DNA of 64,000 bases from assembly GCA_026390115.1 (NCBI GenBank), contig JAPLGO010000012.1:358033-422032 (forward strand). Direction: 5' to 3'. The notes under the pieces were generated by a model. It ran no database searches and had not been told where the DNA came from. It worked only from the letters and a program-made list of their open reading frames with translations. The stretch comes from Campylobacterales bacterium (GTDB taxonomy: Bacteria; Campylobacterota; Campylobacteria; Campylobacterales; Sulfurimonadaceae). This document shows, one piece after another, positions 1-9,353 of the stretch (its first letter is position 1; each line of letters begins with the position of its first letter). Both the position numbers and the translations under genes were made by a program.

Positions 1-197
1 ATCCAAGTGAAGAGAAGTACCCTAACTACTCAACGAGCGGCTATTTTAAAGATGGCAAAATGCCAAAAGATTCATGGGGTAATAACTTTATCTATCTTAA
101 CGATGATGGCAAAATAGAGCTTATCTCACTTGGTGCGGATAAAAAAGAGGGCGGAAAAGACGAAGCTGCCGATATTAAGATGAGCGGGTGTAAATAG
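1..197 (+). CDS. gspG: Type II secretion major pseudopilin GspG, C-terminal part
   Basis: Only the last 64 codons are present; the reading frame begins at base 3 and ends at TAG 195-197. GspG is the main subunit of the periplasmic pseudopilus that drives export through the outer-membrane secretin. The visible part carries the family's C-terminal signature: SWGN, then SLGADKKEGGKDEAADI, which matches the LGADG..GG....ADI calcium-binding loop of GspG. The N-terminal prepilin helix lies outside the window. The next pseudopilin gene starts 6 bp downstream, so this is the upstream end of the visible secretion operon. Confidence 0.85.
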   Translation, partial: PSEEKYPNYSTSGYFKDGKMPKDSWGNNFIYLNDDGKIELISLGADKKEGGKDEAADIKMSGCK

Positions 198-203
198 AGT
201 TTT

Positions 204-719
204 ATGCGCAGAGCCTTCACTCTTATTGAACTTTTGATTGTTATTATGATTATCGGCGTGGTTTATACGCTTGCCATTAGTAGCTTTCAAAAAATAGGTG
301 ATGAGTCAAAGAAGGTCAATATAGAGAATTTAAAAGAGTATCTTCAGAACTTTCCGCATGCCAAGAGCTCAAAAATTTTATGTTTAGATGATTGCTCCAA
401 GTGTGATATTTTGGTGGATGGAGAGGTCGAAAAAACTCTTGATAACTTTTTGGATAAGAACGTAAAAGTTTATAGATATAACTTTTTGCAAGGCATGTTT
501 GAACAGAAAAAAGAAGTCTATTTTAACAAAGAGGGTATTGAAAAAGATGTTTGCTTCTCCTATGAAGTTGACAAAAAGGGTGTGGGAGGACAGGTCTTTG
601 TAGTGTTGAATCAATCGGTATATGATTTTTCTACTTACTTTGAGCCTGTAGTCATTTATAAATCTCTGCAAGAAGCGATAAATGCCAAAGAGAAGCTCAT
701 TCAAGAGGTGCTAAAGTGA
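204..719 (+). CDS. Type II secretion minor pseudopilin (GspH-like)
   Basis: A 171-residue protein with a classic type IV prepilin leader: MRRA, then FTLIELLIVIMIIGVV, giving a predicted prepilin-peptidase cut before Phe5 and Glu at mature position 5. The remainder is a low-similarity soluble domain with three cysteines near residues 60-68 (CLDDCSKC), so a disulfide or metal site is possible. It lies between gspG and gspF, where GspH normally sits, and its stop overlaps the GTG start of gspF. The pseudopilin class is certain. The H assignment rests on position only. Confidence 0.75.
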   Translation: MRRAFTLIELLIVIMIIGVVYTLAISSFQKIGDESKKVNIENLKEYLQNFPHAKSSKILCLDDCSKCDILVDGEVEKTLDNFLDKNVKVYRYNFLQGMFEQKKEVYFNKEGIEKDVCFSYEVDKKGVGGQVFVVLNQSVYDFSTYFEPVVIYKSLQEAINAKEKLIQEVLK

Positions 720-1930
720 TTTTTAAATACCGTGGCATAGACTCAGAGGGTAAAAAGGTAAGAGATAAAGTAGAAGCCGCATCTATTGAAGAAGCAAAAA
801 GTAAACTAAAATCTAAAAAAATAATTTATCAAAGTATAGATGAAGATTCTCTAGCCTTTTATGAAAGATTTAATTTTAGCAGAAAATATAAAATCCCTGC
901 AAAAGAGCTCTCCAGCTTGTCAAGAGAGTTGGCTATGTATATCCGTTCCGGTATCAGTATAGTTTCAGCTCTTAAAATAGTTCAATCGCACTATGAAAAT
1001 AACAAAAAAATGAAGCTCTTTTTAAATACCGTCAGTACATATTTGGATGAGGGAAAAGATTTTTATACAGCGTTAGAATCTCAAAGCATAGTTACGCTTC
1101 CGGAATTTTTTAAGCAGTCCATTAAGGTGAGCGAGAGTGGCGGAATTTTAGATGAAGTGCTCATGGAACTCTCCAGATTTTTAAAAGAGCAGGATAAAAT
1201 AAATAAAGAGATTAAAGCTGCTTTTGCCTATCCATCCTTTATGATTGTTATTTCACTTCTTATGATTTCTTTTATGCTTGCCTTTGTTGTACCTCAAATA
1301 ACAGGCATATTTGCTAGCATGCACCAAGAACTTCCGACACCTACAAAAGTTGTAATTGCATTGGGTGATTTTTTTAATCAAAACTTTACAACGATACTTG
1401 CATTGATATTTCTGTTTGTAGCAGGCTTTATGTTTTTTATGAAGAAAAGTTACGGCTTTGCATATGCGGTTCACAAATTAATACTTAAGCTTCCTCTTTT
1501 TGGTGAAATTGCCCAAAAGAGCGAGTTGGCACGCTTTTCTTATATTGCTTCTCTGCTCACCCGTTCAGGTGTTCCTTTTGTTCAGACTATTAAACTGAGT
1601 GCAAATATTCTAAATAATTTGGTTTTAAGAGAGCTTTTTAGCGGTGCTGCAAAAAAAGTTGTTGAGGGCAAACTACTCTCAAATGCCTTGCATGATTCTA
1701 AAACTAAGATAGATTACGCTTTCGTCCAATCCGTTGCTCTTGGCGAGGAGACTTCGCAGATTCAAAATGTGCTTACAAATATCTCAGAACTTTATTTTGA
1801 AGAGAACCGCGACAAAATAAGTATGCTTCTGACACTGCTTGAACCCGCTCTTATGCTTTTTGTCGGCGGAAGTATAGGCTTTATTGTTGCTGCTATGCTT
1901 CTGCCGATTTTTTCTATGAGTGTAGGTTAA
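716..1930 (+). CDS. gspF: Type II secretion inner-membrane platform protein GspF
   Basis: A 404-residue polytopic protein of the GspF/PilC family, which couples the cytoplasmic ATPase GspE to pseudopilus assembly. Two T2SSF helical domains can be seen (about residues 65-190 and 270-395), each followed by hydrophobic segments, including one near 170-195 and another at the C-terminus. Length and architecture are normal for the family. The GTG start at 716 overlaps the preceding TGA by three bases and follows an AAGAGGTG Shine-Dalgarno region, indicating translational coupling within the operon. Confidence 0.93.
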   Translation: MIFKYRGIDSEGKKVRDKVEAASIEEAKSKLKSKKIIYQSIDEDSLAFYERFNFSRKYKIPAKELSSLSRELAMYIRSGISIVSALKIVQSHYENNKKMKLFLNTVSTYLDEGKDFYTALESQSIVTLPEFFKQSIKVSESGGILDEVLMELSRFLKEQDKINKEIKAAFAYPSFMIVISLLMISFMLAFVVPQITGIFASMHQELPTPTKVVIALGDFFNQNFTTILALIFLFVAGFMFFMKKSYGFAYAVHKLILKLPLFGEIAQKSELARFSYIASLLTRSGVPFVQTIKLSANILNNLVLRELFSGAAKKVVEGKLLSNALHDSKTKIDYAFVQSVALGEETSQIQNVLTNISELYFEENRDKISMLLTLLEPALMLFVGGSIGFIVAAMLLPIFSMSVG

Positions 1931-1935
1931 TCTGC

Positions 1936-2844
1936 ATGAAAAAGAGAAATGCGATAGCACTGCTCATAACCGTTTTCTTTGTTATGGCAATTACCGTTGC
2001 TATCGGTATCGGTTTAAGGCAGGTTAAAGAGGCATCTATGCATGTAGAGGGTGAGAGATTTATGCTTCAAACAAGTATGATTTTGGATGATGTATTAACC
2101 ATATTGCAAACTTCCAAAGAGATAGATCAGGTAATAGCAAAAAAATCCAGTGAAGTTTTTTTTGTTTTTTTATCCAGTGTCTCTTTTATTCCATTTCAAA
2201 CTTCTAATCTTAAAGTAAGCATAGAAATAAAAAGTGCAAGGTCAAAATTCAATCCAAACTCTTTAATGGACGGGAATAACACTATGGCTAGACGAGATGT
2301 TTTAAGAGAGTATGTGAGTAAAAATATGGTCAATAGAGAATATGTAAACATTTTACTCGATGTAATGGGTAAAATTAAAGAAGATGAATCCTATAATAGC
2401 GCGATATTTAGTGAAAAACCTTCTCTATTTAGAGATTATGTAGTCTCACAAAAACATTTAAACGAAGTCAATGATTTTTATATGAAAAGTTATCATGACA
2501 ACAATTTGAAAAATATAGATTTCAAAAATCTTTTTTACTTCTCAAAAAATAGAGATGAAAAGATAGATCTCAATTATGCAACGCCACAAGTATGGGAGAT
2601 GATGCTAGGATGTGACAGGGTAAGAGCCCAGCAGCTTACTCTTCGTGGCGGAACTTATAACTCTTTGGCAAATGTGGATTTGAACGATGGAGAAAAAATA
2701 GCACTGAGCAAGTTTAACACAAGTTTTTTTGAGCCCTATTTGGATGTTTTAGTAGAGATTTCACAAGAGTCTCAAAGTGCAAAGATAAAGTTTGAATATG
2801 ATATATCTACAAAAAAAGGTTCCAATTTTGTTTACGAAATTTAA
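1936..2844 (+). CDS. gspK: Type II secretion minor pseudopilin GspK-like
   Basis: A 302-residue protein starting MKKRNAIALLITVFFVMAIT, the GspK-type leader in which the usual Glu5 of other pseudopilins is absent. The length, much greater than that of other pseudopilins, and a helix-hairpin-like stretch (KIDLNYATPQVWEMMLG, about residues 211-227) fit GspK, whose alpha domain caps the pseudopilus tip. It begins 5 bp after gspF. The 3' end overlaps the start region of the next gene. Assignment rests on leader type, length and position. Confidence 0.8.
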   Translation: MKKRNAIALLITVFFVMAITVAIGIGLRQVKEASMHVEGERFMLQTSMILDDVLTILQTSKEIDQVIAKKSSEVFFVFLSSVSFIPFQTSNLKVSIEIKSARSKFNPNSLMDGNNTMARRDVLREYVSKNMVNREYVNILLDVMGKIKEDESYNSAIFSEKPSLFRDYVVSQKHLNEVNDFYMKSYHDNNLKNIDFKNLFYFSKNRDEKIDLNYATPQVWEMMLGCDRVRAQQLTLRGGTYNSLANVDLNDGEKIALSKFNTSFFEPYLDVLVEISQESQSAKIKFEYDISTKKGSNFVYEI

Positions 2845-3790
2845 AAAAAAATATAAGAGTATATTTTTAGACCCAGACTCGGACCCAGACTCGGAGGTTC
2901 TGCATGTTAGAGGTCTGACCGGACAAGCCAATGAGAAAATAAATATAATTCTTTCTCCTACTCTTTACTGGGTAAAAAAGCTCTATTTGCCCCTCAAAAA
3001 TGTAAGAGATGTAAAAAAGCTTCTTCCCTCTCTTTTTGAAGATACTCTGCCTAGTGGGAATTACAGCTATAGTGCTTATAAGAGCGGCAGTGAATTTTAT
3101 ATATTTGCTTATGAAGATAAAAAGATATTGGATCTATTGTTGCAAAAAGGTATCTCTCTATCAAATGTTGCAGCACTTTTTTTTGCTCAAAGTGAGTTTG
3201 GTACTTGTGAGAGTGCGATAAGAATTAATGAGTTCCAATGCATCTATGTCAAAGATGAAATTGTTATCGTAATTCCCTCCTCTTGGATTCAAGATAGCAA
3301 AACATTGGATTTAACCTATATTAAACCCTTAAAACACTCTATAACACTGAAGCAGTTTGGGCATGTGGTAGATAGTAAAAGTTTGTACAAAATAGGTGTA
3401 ATTATGACTCTTTTAATCTCTCTTATAGCTACAGAATATTTTATTACAGCCAAAAAAACAGCAGATATGTTGAAGCTAAAAGAGGAACTGTTTACAAAAT
3501 ACAATCTGCAATCCACAATGCTCCAAAACAGTGCAACGCTGAAAAAATATGACTCAATGTACATAACTCAAATGAAGATAAGAGAGTATATCTCCTATCT
3601 TTTGGCTTTGAAACTTAACGATAAAGAGGAGCTTGTATCTATAAGCTTAAAAAATAATATTTTACAAGCTGAATTTAGCGGGATTACAGAGGGTAAAGAG
3701 TTGCCAATAACTCAAATTTTAAGAGATAATAAAGTTAACTTTAAATCCTTCTTTAAAGATAAATTTTGGCATGTAGAGCTTTCAATATGA
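2828..3790 (+). CDS. Type II secretion GspL-like inner-membrane protein
   Basis: A bitopic protein of about 320 residues with a cytoplasmic N-terminal part, one membrane segment (roughly IGVIMTLLISLIATEYF) and a periplasmic ferredoxin-like tail, which is the GspL/PilM-N layout. GspL recruits the ATPase GspE to the membrane. Sequence similarity to classical GspL is low; position between gspK and a GspM-like gene supports the call. I chose TTG 2828, which has AAGG 8 bases upstream; ATG 2798 and TTG 2792 are longer in-frame alternatives that overlap gspK more. The first codons contain an exact 12-bp tandem duplication encoding DPDSDPDS. Confidence 0.65.
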   Translation: MFTKFKKKYKSIFLDPDSDPDSEVLHVRGLTGQANEKINIILSPTLYWVKKLYLPLKNVRDVKKLLPSLFEDTLPSGNYSYSAYKSGSEFYIFAYEDKKILDLLLQKGISLSNVAALFFAQSEFGTCESAIRINEFQCIYVKDEIVIVIPSSWIQDSKTLDLTYIKPLKHSITLKQFGHVVDSKSLYKIGVIMTLLISLIATEYFITAKKTADMLKLKEELFTKYNLQSTMLQNSATLKKYDSMYITQMKIREYISYLLALKLNDKEELVSISLKNNILQAEFSGITEGKELPITQILRDNKVNFKSFFKDKFWHVELSI

Positions 3791-4194
3791 ACCGTATAAA
3801 TCCGCTGCACATAGGAGTACTCTTAGTCGTTATTCTGATATTTTTTGCGTATAAGCTCAGCGGTGCAAAAAGCGAACTCTCTGAAGCTAAAAACTCCTAC
3901 AAAGAGACTAAAGAGATTTCACTTCGACTAAGTGGGCTTAAAGAGGTGTATGAAGATAAAGATAAGGTTGAAAAAGCTCTGAAGCGAATTTTAGAGCAAC
4001 CTTCTCTCAGTGCTGCAAAAATAGAGCAGGATAAAAAATCAACAGGCATCATAATCAGCTCTAAGGATATGGATTTGGATGCCATAAACTCTCTTATGAG
4101 CAAGCTTTTAAATGGTCTGTACAGTATAAAAACAGTTGAAATAAAAAAGCTAAGTCCAACAAGTGCTAGTCTTGTGATGGAGATAACATGGTAA
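3787..4194 (+). CDS. Type II secretion GspM-like protein
   Basis: A 135-residue protein with a short cytoplasmic N-terminus, one membrane helix (HIGVLLVVILIFFAYKL) and a periplasmic domain that begins with a coiled-coil-like stretch (residues about 30-70) and ends in a small ferredoxin-like fold region. This is the GspM/PilO layout. GspM pairs with GspL in the inner-membrane platform. ATG 3787 overlaps the preceding TGA (ATGA), typical of coupled genes. Sequence conservation is too weak for certainty; position is the main evidence. Confidence 0.6.
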   Translation: MNRINPLHIGVLLVVILIFFAYKLSGAKSELSEAKNSYKETKEISLRLSGLKEVYEDKDKVEKALKRILEQPSLSAAKIEQDKKSTGIIISSKDMDLDAINSLMSKLLNGLYSIKTVEIKKLSPTSASLVMEITW

Positions 4195-4721
4195 AAAAAG
4201 TAACAAAATTTTTAGGCTACTTTGTATTTTTTATCTTGGCGCTTATGTATTTTGCCCCAAAGGTGAGTCTCTACTATTTTTTAGAGAGCCGGTTAGCTCC
4301 GTTTGGAATTATTATTAGTACAGAAGATGCAATCGACAGAGGTTTTACTCTTGATGTAAATAATGCAAATGTCTCTTTTAAATCGATTGAAAGCGCGAAT
4401 ATTGCAGAAATAAATGTAAAAATATTTGCTCTTTATAATGCGATAGATTTTAAAAATATTACACTCTCAGCTGCTGTAAAATCATTTGTACCACTGCATG
4501 TGGAGAGTGCAAATGTAAAGTACACAATTTTAAACCCGTTAAATCTCAAAGCAACGCTTAAAGGAGAGTTTGGAGAAGCAGAAGCCGAGTTTAATATATC
4601 TAAATATGCACTCCATCTTGAGCTTTTACCGTCAGATTTTATGTTAAAAGAGTATAAAACAACGCTTCAAACTATGAAAAAAAATGAGAGCGGGAGGTAT
4701 CTTTATGATCAAAATATCTAA
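4188..4721 (+). CDS. Single-pass membrane protein in the type II secretion operon, possibly GspN-like
   Basis: A 177-residue protein with one N-terminal membrane helix (FLGYFVFFILALMYFAP) followed by a periplasmic domain rich in beta-strand-like segments. Its length and its place between the GspM-like gene and gspC are consistent with a short GspN, an accessory and often missing subunit. The first 7 bases overlap the GspM-like gene and the last 17 overlap gspC, so it is an integral part of the operon. I do not recognise a diagnostic motif, so the role is inferred from context. Confidence 0.5.
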   Translation: MVKKVTKFLGYFVFFILALMYFAPKVSLYYFLESRLAPFGIIISTEDAIDRGFTLDVNNANVSFKSIESANIAEINVKIFALYNAIDFKNITLSAAVKSFVPLHVESANVKYTILNPLNLKATLKGEFGEAEAEFNISKYALHLELLPSDFMLKEYKTTLQTMKKNESGRYLYDQNI

Positions 4722-5502
4722 CTCAAAACTACTTATTGTTTTTACAAGAGTGCTTATACTTTTGGCTGTAGCAAAGATTATCTCTCTTGGCATGTGGTGG
4801 TATCTTCCAAGTGATGGAATTGAACTGAATGTGAAAAAAAATTACGAGCCCAAATACCAAAAAGTAGATTTTAAAAATATGTTATCTAAACCTAAAGAGA
4901 AGGGCGGTGCGTCTAACTCTGCTGCTGCTGAGACTGTCAGCATTACCAACATGATTTTAAAAGGTCTCTATGCAAGAGACGATATGGGTTATATAATCAT
5001 CGCACTTAAATCTGACCCTGCAAAGACATCCATAGTCGCGATTGGAGAAGTTTATCAAGGATTCACTCTGAAATCTATAGAACTTTTAAGCGTCATATTT
5101 GAAAAAAACGGTAAAGATTTTGTATTAGAATTAGAAAAGAGTGCAAATCTTCCTTTGCTTCCAGCTCTGCAAAGCGATAAAGTTGTTTCGAGTGAAGTTT
5201 CTCGCGCTGATATCTCTCTTTTTGCTAAAGACCCTAAAACGATATGGAATGATATCTCAATAAATGAGGTAAAAAATGGGGATAAAATTGCAGGCTTTAA
5301 AGTAACAAAAATAAATCCGAAATCAAAATTTGCCACCTTGGGTTTAATGGAGAATGATTTGATAGTAAAGTTAAATAATGTTCAATTGGAATCTTACAAA
5401 GATGCCATAGAGGTATATAAAAATATAGACAAAATAGATACGATACAAATTGTAGTCGTAAGAGATAACCAAGAGAAGGAATTAGTATATGAGATTCATT
5501 AG
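4705..5502 (+). CDS. gspC: Type II secretion protein GspC (HR and PDZ domains)
   Basis: A 265-residue protein with an N-terminal membrane helix (residues about 8-28), a homology region around residues 75-130 (MILKGLYARDDMGYIIIAL, then VYQGFTLKSIE) and a C-terminal PDZ-like domain (about 185-260, including GDKIAGFKVTKI and GLMENDLIVKLN). GspC links the inner-membrane platform to the GspD secretin and helps select substrates. ATG 4705 is preceded by GGGAGG, a much better ribosome site than the upstream in-frame ATG 4684. The stop overlaps the start of gspD. Confidence 0.85.
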   Translation: MIKISNSKLLIVFTRVLILLAVAKIISLGMWWYLPSDGIELNVKKNYEPKYQKVDFKNMLSKPKEKGGASNSAAAETVSITNMILKGLYARDDMGYIIIALKSDPAKTSIVAIGEVYQGFTLKSIELLSVIFEKNGKDFVLELEKSANLPLLPALQSDKVVSSEVSRADISLFAKDPKTIWNDISINEVKNGDKIAGFKVTKINPKSKFATLGLMENDLIVKLNNVQLESYKDAIEVYKNIDKIDTIQIVVVRDNQEKELVYEIH

Positions 5503-7378
5503 ATTTATGTTTTTAACACTTAGTTTAGTGTTAGTTTTATCGGCAAGAGAGCAGGTTAATGTCAACTTTTCTAATTTGGAGATAGATGATTTTATAAAGT
5601 TGGTATCAAAAATTACAAAGAAAAATATTTTGATTAGCAACAAAATACCCGGTACGGTTGACTTTGTGAGCTCAACAGCTGTTTATGATGACGAACTTAT
5701 GGGTATTTTAATATCTGTTTTAGAGTCTAAGGGCTTTACTCTTGTGCAAAATGGTTCACTCTATGAGATAGTCCGCTCAGCCGATGCTGCCCAAAGCAAT
5801 CTAAAAGTAGTAAAACAGGGAGAGAATCCTGATGGCTCGCTTATGGTTACACAAGCCATAACCGTGACCGGCGAAAATGTTGATATAGTAGCAGCAAAAA
5901 TCCGTTATCTTATCTCTAAAACCGCCAAGCTTATGACCATGAAAGAGAGTAATATGATTCTCATTACGGACTATCCTAAAAATATAGAGACCATCAAAAA
6001 GGTAATGAAAGATATAGAAACAAATAATCAAGCAACAGTAAAAATAGTGCCTATTAAATTTGCAGAGGGCAAAAAACTTTTGGCAAAGCTTGTTGATATA
6101 TCAAAATCACTTTTTAATGAACAGGTGGTCTCAGAGGTCGTTAAAATTATTTTGGATGAGAACACAAACTCTATTCTAATTGTGGCAAATCAAGAGAATG
6201 TAAAAAAGGTAGAGGCTTTAATCAAAAAACTTGATGTAGAATCAAATATAAGCCATACGGTACAAATTTTCAATCTTAAAAATTCGGATGTGAAAGATGT
6301 TTTGAAAAGTTTAACTGATATTATTTCCAAGCAGACTTTTGCAGATCCGACACTCAAACCAAATGTCTCCTCAAGCGAAGAGATAAATGCCATTATTGCA
6401 GTGGGCGAACCCGAGATTGTCAAAGGTATAAAATATATTATTGATGAACTGGACACGGAAAAATTTCAAGTTTATGTACAGGCTAGGGTTATTGAGATAA
6501 ATAAAAATAACACTGAAGCTCTGGGTGCGAAATGGGGATTTGATGGTGCATTGGTAAGTTCAAGCGGAGGACTCTACTCGTTAGCAACCAACTTCGGAGG
6601 TACTTCTATCTCTCCGGCAGCATCAAAATTAATATCTTTACCGGGAAACCTAAGCTCCGGTTTTGCTTTAGGCGCAGCTATAGAATTTTTACAAACAAAC
6701 GGTGCCTCAAAAGCACTCTCAAATCCATCCATACTTTGTGTAAATAATAAAGAGTCATCTATTTATGTCGGTAAAACAATTTCAATTTCGACCGGTACTA
6801 TATCCAACTCAGTTGCAGGTGCTGGGCTTACAAGCAGCTATAAAAGAGAGGAAGTTGGTTTGACCCTAAAAATCAAACCTCGTGTTTCATCCACCGATAA
6901 AGTAACCCTTGATGTTGAGACTAAATTAGAAAACATTTTGGATGACGGCTCAAACAACGCAACAAAACAGCCGGTTACCTCAAAGCAAGAGGTAAAAACT
7001 CAGGCGATACTTCGCCATGGCGAGAGCATAATCATAGGGGGTCTCGTAAAAAGCTATGATGTAACTGCCACAAGTAAAGTCCCACTTTTAGGAGACATTC
7101 CATTTCTTGGCAATTATCTTTTTTCATCAGAGTCAACAACAAATCAAAAAGATAATTTAGTAGTGATTTTGACACCCTATGTCATAGATAAAAGTGAAAA
7201 ATTATCTCAACTTCAAAAAGATTTGGGTGTTTTGGCAAATCTTCAAAAAGAATATAATGAAAAGATTTTCAAAAAAATAGAGGAAAAAGGCAAAATAAAT
7301 GCACTTGATATTGAAACAGGTGAGGCTGTAAATAGAGATAAAAATAGTTCAGCAGATACTATTTCCGAGGAGAAATAG
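5489..7378 (+). CDS. gspD: Type II secretion outer-membrane secretin GspD
   Basis: A 629-residue secretin. A signal peptide (MRFIRFMFLTLSLVLVLSA) is followed by the N0 domain (about 24-95), N1-N3 repeats (about 105-330) and the C-terminal secretin pore domain, with VGKTISISTGTISNS, EVGLTLKIKPRVS and GGLVKSYDVTATSKVPLLGDIPFLGNYLF, the hallmark end of the family. It forms the multimeric outer-membrane channel. The lysine- and glutamate-rich C-terminal tail may serve as a pilotin or S-domain contact, but no pilotin gene is visible. ATG 5489 overlaps the gspC stop. Confidence 0.95.
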   Translation: MRFIRFMFLTLSLVLVLSAREQVNVNFSNLEIDDFIKLVSKITKKNILISNKIPGTVDFVSSTAVYDDELMGILISVLESKGFTLVQNGSLYEIVRSADAAQSNLKVVKQGENPDGSLMVTQAITVTGENVDIVAAKIRYLISKTAKLMTMKESNMILITDYPKNIETIKKVMKDIETNNQATVKIVPIKFAEGKKLLAKLVDISKSLFNEQVVSEVVKIILDENTNSILIVANQENVKKVEALIKKLDVESNISHTVQIFNLKNSDVKDVLKSLTDIISKQTFADPTLKPNVSSSEEINAIIAVGEPEIVKGIKYIIDELDTEKFQVYVQARVIEINKNNTEALGAKWGFDGALVSSSGGLYSLATNFGGTSISPAASKLISLPGNLSSGFALGAAIEFLQTNGASKALSNPSILCVNNKESSIYVGKTISISTGTISNSVAGAGLTSSYKREEVGLTLKIKPRVSSTDKVTLDVETKLENILDDGSNNATKQPVTSKQEVKTQAILRHGESIIIGGLVKSYDVTATSKVPLLGDIPFLGNYLFSSESTTNQKDNLVVILTPYVIDKSEKLSQLQKDLGVLANLQKEYNEKIFKKIEEKGKINALDIETGEAVNRDKNSSADTISEEK

Positions 7379-8893
7379 ATGCTTGTCTTGGAACCTCTTC
7401 ACAACCTAAAACTCGAAGTATATGAGCCACAAGAGATTAAAACTGATATGAGTGTAAAAAATTATCTTCTTTTTAGTGAGCTTCATGGAGAAATTTGTGC
7501 TTTTATGTGTGAACAATATTTGGTTCAGGCAAGTAACTTTTATTCAAAACTACAAAACAGATATCCTCTCTACATGTTGGACGAGGATTCATATGATAGG
7601 CTTTACAACCGTTTCTTAGAGCTTCGTACCGATAAAGCTATAGAGAACATGCAAGAAGATTCAAACGAAGAGGGCGAAGATGAACTCTCTTTAACAGATT
7701 TTTTGAGAACATCCTCAGATATTTTAACAAGTGAAGAGTCCGCTCCGATTATAAAATTTGTAAATGCTCTCTTCTATCAGGCTATTAAAAAAAGAGCTTC
7801 GGATATTCATATTGAGGTTCAGGAAAAACGTGGTGAAGTCAGATTTAGAATAGACGGGATGCTTATTAAAAATGCGGATTTGGACAAAAAAGTAATCAAT
7901 CTTATTGTCAGCCGTATAAAAGTTATATCTAATCTTGATATTTCAGAAAAGAGAATTCCTCAAGATGGGCGAACGCAGATAAAAATTGCCGGTGAAAGTT
8001 TAGATGTCCGTGTCTCTATCTTGCCAACTTTTTATGGAGAGAGAGTCGTTATGAGACTCCTCATGCAGAGTTCTCAGATACCTCAAATTGATGAGCTTGG
8101 CTTTGACAATGAAATTATTGATGATGTAAAAAAACTGCTCCGCTCATCGCATGGAATTATACTTGTAACAGGTCCGACGGGAAGCGGTAAAACAACCTCT
8201 CTTCACTCATTTTTAAGAGAAGTTGAAGAGCCGCATAAAAATCTTTTGACCGTTGAAGATCCGGTGGAGTATAAGTCTGATAATATTGCTCAGATTCAGG
8301 TAAATGAAAAGGTCGGACTTACCTTTGCCGCAGCTCTTCGCTCGATTTTGCGACAAGACCCTGATGTTATTATGATTGGTGAAATTCGTGATGAAGAGAC
8401 GGCAGCAATCGCTGTTCGTGCTGCCCTTACGGGTCACTTGGTTTTTTCAACACTCCATACAAACTCAGCGGCTGCTACAATCTCAAGACTCGCTGACATG
8501 AAGATACAGCCCTTTTTAATCTCTTCTTCACTTCTTGGGATTTTGGCTCAAAGACTTGTTCGTGTTTTATGTGATGATTGTAAGGAAGAGGATGTTATTG
8601 CAGAAGAGTTCTCAGAATATTATAATCTTGACAGAAGTGCTAAAATATATAAATCAGTTGGTTGTAAGGCATGTAACTATAGCGGCTATAGCGGTCGCCG
8701 TTCGATTGGCGAGCTTTTAGTTATGAATGACAGAGTGAGAGATTTGCTAGTGACTTCAACGGATGAACATACAATAAAAACTGCTCTAGAAAAGGATGGA
8801 CTAAAAACAATAGCTTATCAGCTTTCGCAAATGCTGTTAAATGCTGAAACATCCCTTGATGAAGCGATTAGAATCGGTTTAGGGCATGCATAA
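7379..8893 (+). CDS. gspE: Type II secretion assembly ATPase GspE
   Basis: A 504-residue cytoplasmic AAA-type ATPase that powers pseudopilus assembly. Visible motifs are Walker A GPTGSGKTTS (about residue 264), Asp box EDPVEY, Walker B QDPDVIMIGEIRDEET, His box HLVFSTLHTN, and a C-terminal tetracysteine zinc site (CDDC and CKAC). The N-terminal N1E region (about 1-100) would contact the GspL-like protein. The ATG directly abuts the gspD stop codon. Length is normal for the family. Confidence 0.95.
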   Translation: MLVLEPLHNLKLEVYEPQEIKTDMSVKNYLLFSELHGEICAFMCEQYLVQASNFYSKLQNRYPLYMLDEDSYDRLYNRFLELRTDKAIENMQEDSNEEGEDELSLTDFLRTSSDILTSEESAPIIKFVNALFYQAIKKRASDIHIEVQEKRGEVRFRIDGMLIKNADLDKKVINLIVSRIKVISNLDISEKRIPQDGRTQIKIAGESLDVRVSILPTFYGERVVMRLLMQSSQIPQIDELGFDNEIIDDVKKLLRSSHGIILVTGPTGSGKTTSLHSFLREVEEPHKNLLTVEDPVEYKSDNIAQIQVNEKVGLTFAAALRSILRQDPDVIMIGEIRDEETAAIAVRAALTGHLVFSTLHTNSAAATISRLADMKIQPFLISSSLLGILAQRLVRVLCDDCKEEDVIAEEFSEYYNLDRSAKIYKSVGCKACNYSGYSGRRSIGELLVMNDRVRDLLVTSTDEHTIKTALEKDGLKTIAYQLSQMLLNAETSLDEAIRIGLGHA

Positions 8894-9353
8894 AAAAGCT
8901 AAACGAGCTTTTACTCTTATAGAGGTTATGGTTGCCGTTATGATTATTTCAGTGGTAATCTTGGCACTGATAGAGATGTTTGCAAATAATATACACATAT
9001 TTTCCGGACTAAAAAAACAGATACATATTAATCCATATTCCTCATTTTTTATATCAAATCCTGATTATGGTTTGGAAACAAAAAATGCTGTTTTATATGA
9101 TTTGGTGAGTGATTTTAAATTAGAGGATGATTTGCAAAGAGAGCTCAAAAATAATAAAATTGAAGTGGTTTATCAGGTGGTTGAACAGATAGATTTGAGT
9201 GAATATGATAATACGAATAAAGATGAAAGTAAGCAGAGTAATGGAGAAACAGCTAGAGAAGTAAAGTCAAATGTGGTTTTTGAAATAGGAAAAACTGTCA
9301 TTAAAACAAAAGACGCATCTACCGCTCTTCTTAGACTTAGGATTAAACAGTGA
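8886..9353 (+). CDS. Type II secretion minor pseudopilin (GspI/GspJ-like)
   Basis: A 155-residue prepilin-like protein with leader MHKKAKRA and mature start FTLIEVMVAVMIISVVILAL, including Glu5. The rest is a low-complexity soluble domain with many charged residues. Minor pseudopilins I, J and K form the pseudopilus tip, and this gene and the next one together could be I and J, here placed after gspE rather than beside gspK. It overlaps gspE by 8 bp. Exact subtype cannot be read from the sequence. Confidence 0.7.
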   Translation: MHKKAKRAFTLIEVMVAVMIISVVILALIEMFANNIHIFSGLKKQIHINPYSSFFISNPDYGLETKNAVLYDLVSDFKLEDDLQRELKNNKIEVVYQVVEQIDLSEYDNTNKDESKQSNGETAREVKSNVVFEIGKTVIKTKDASTALLRLRIKQ

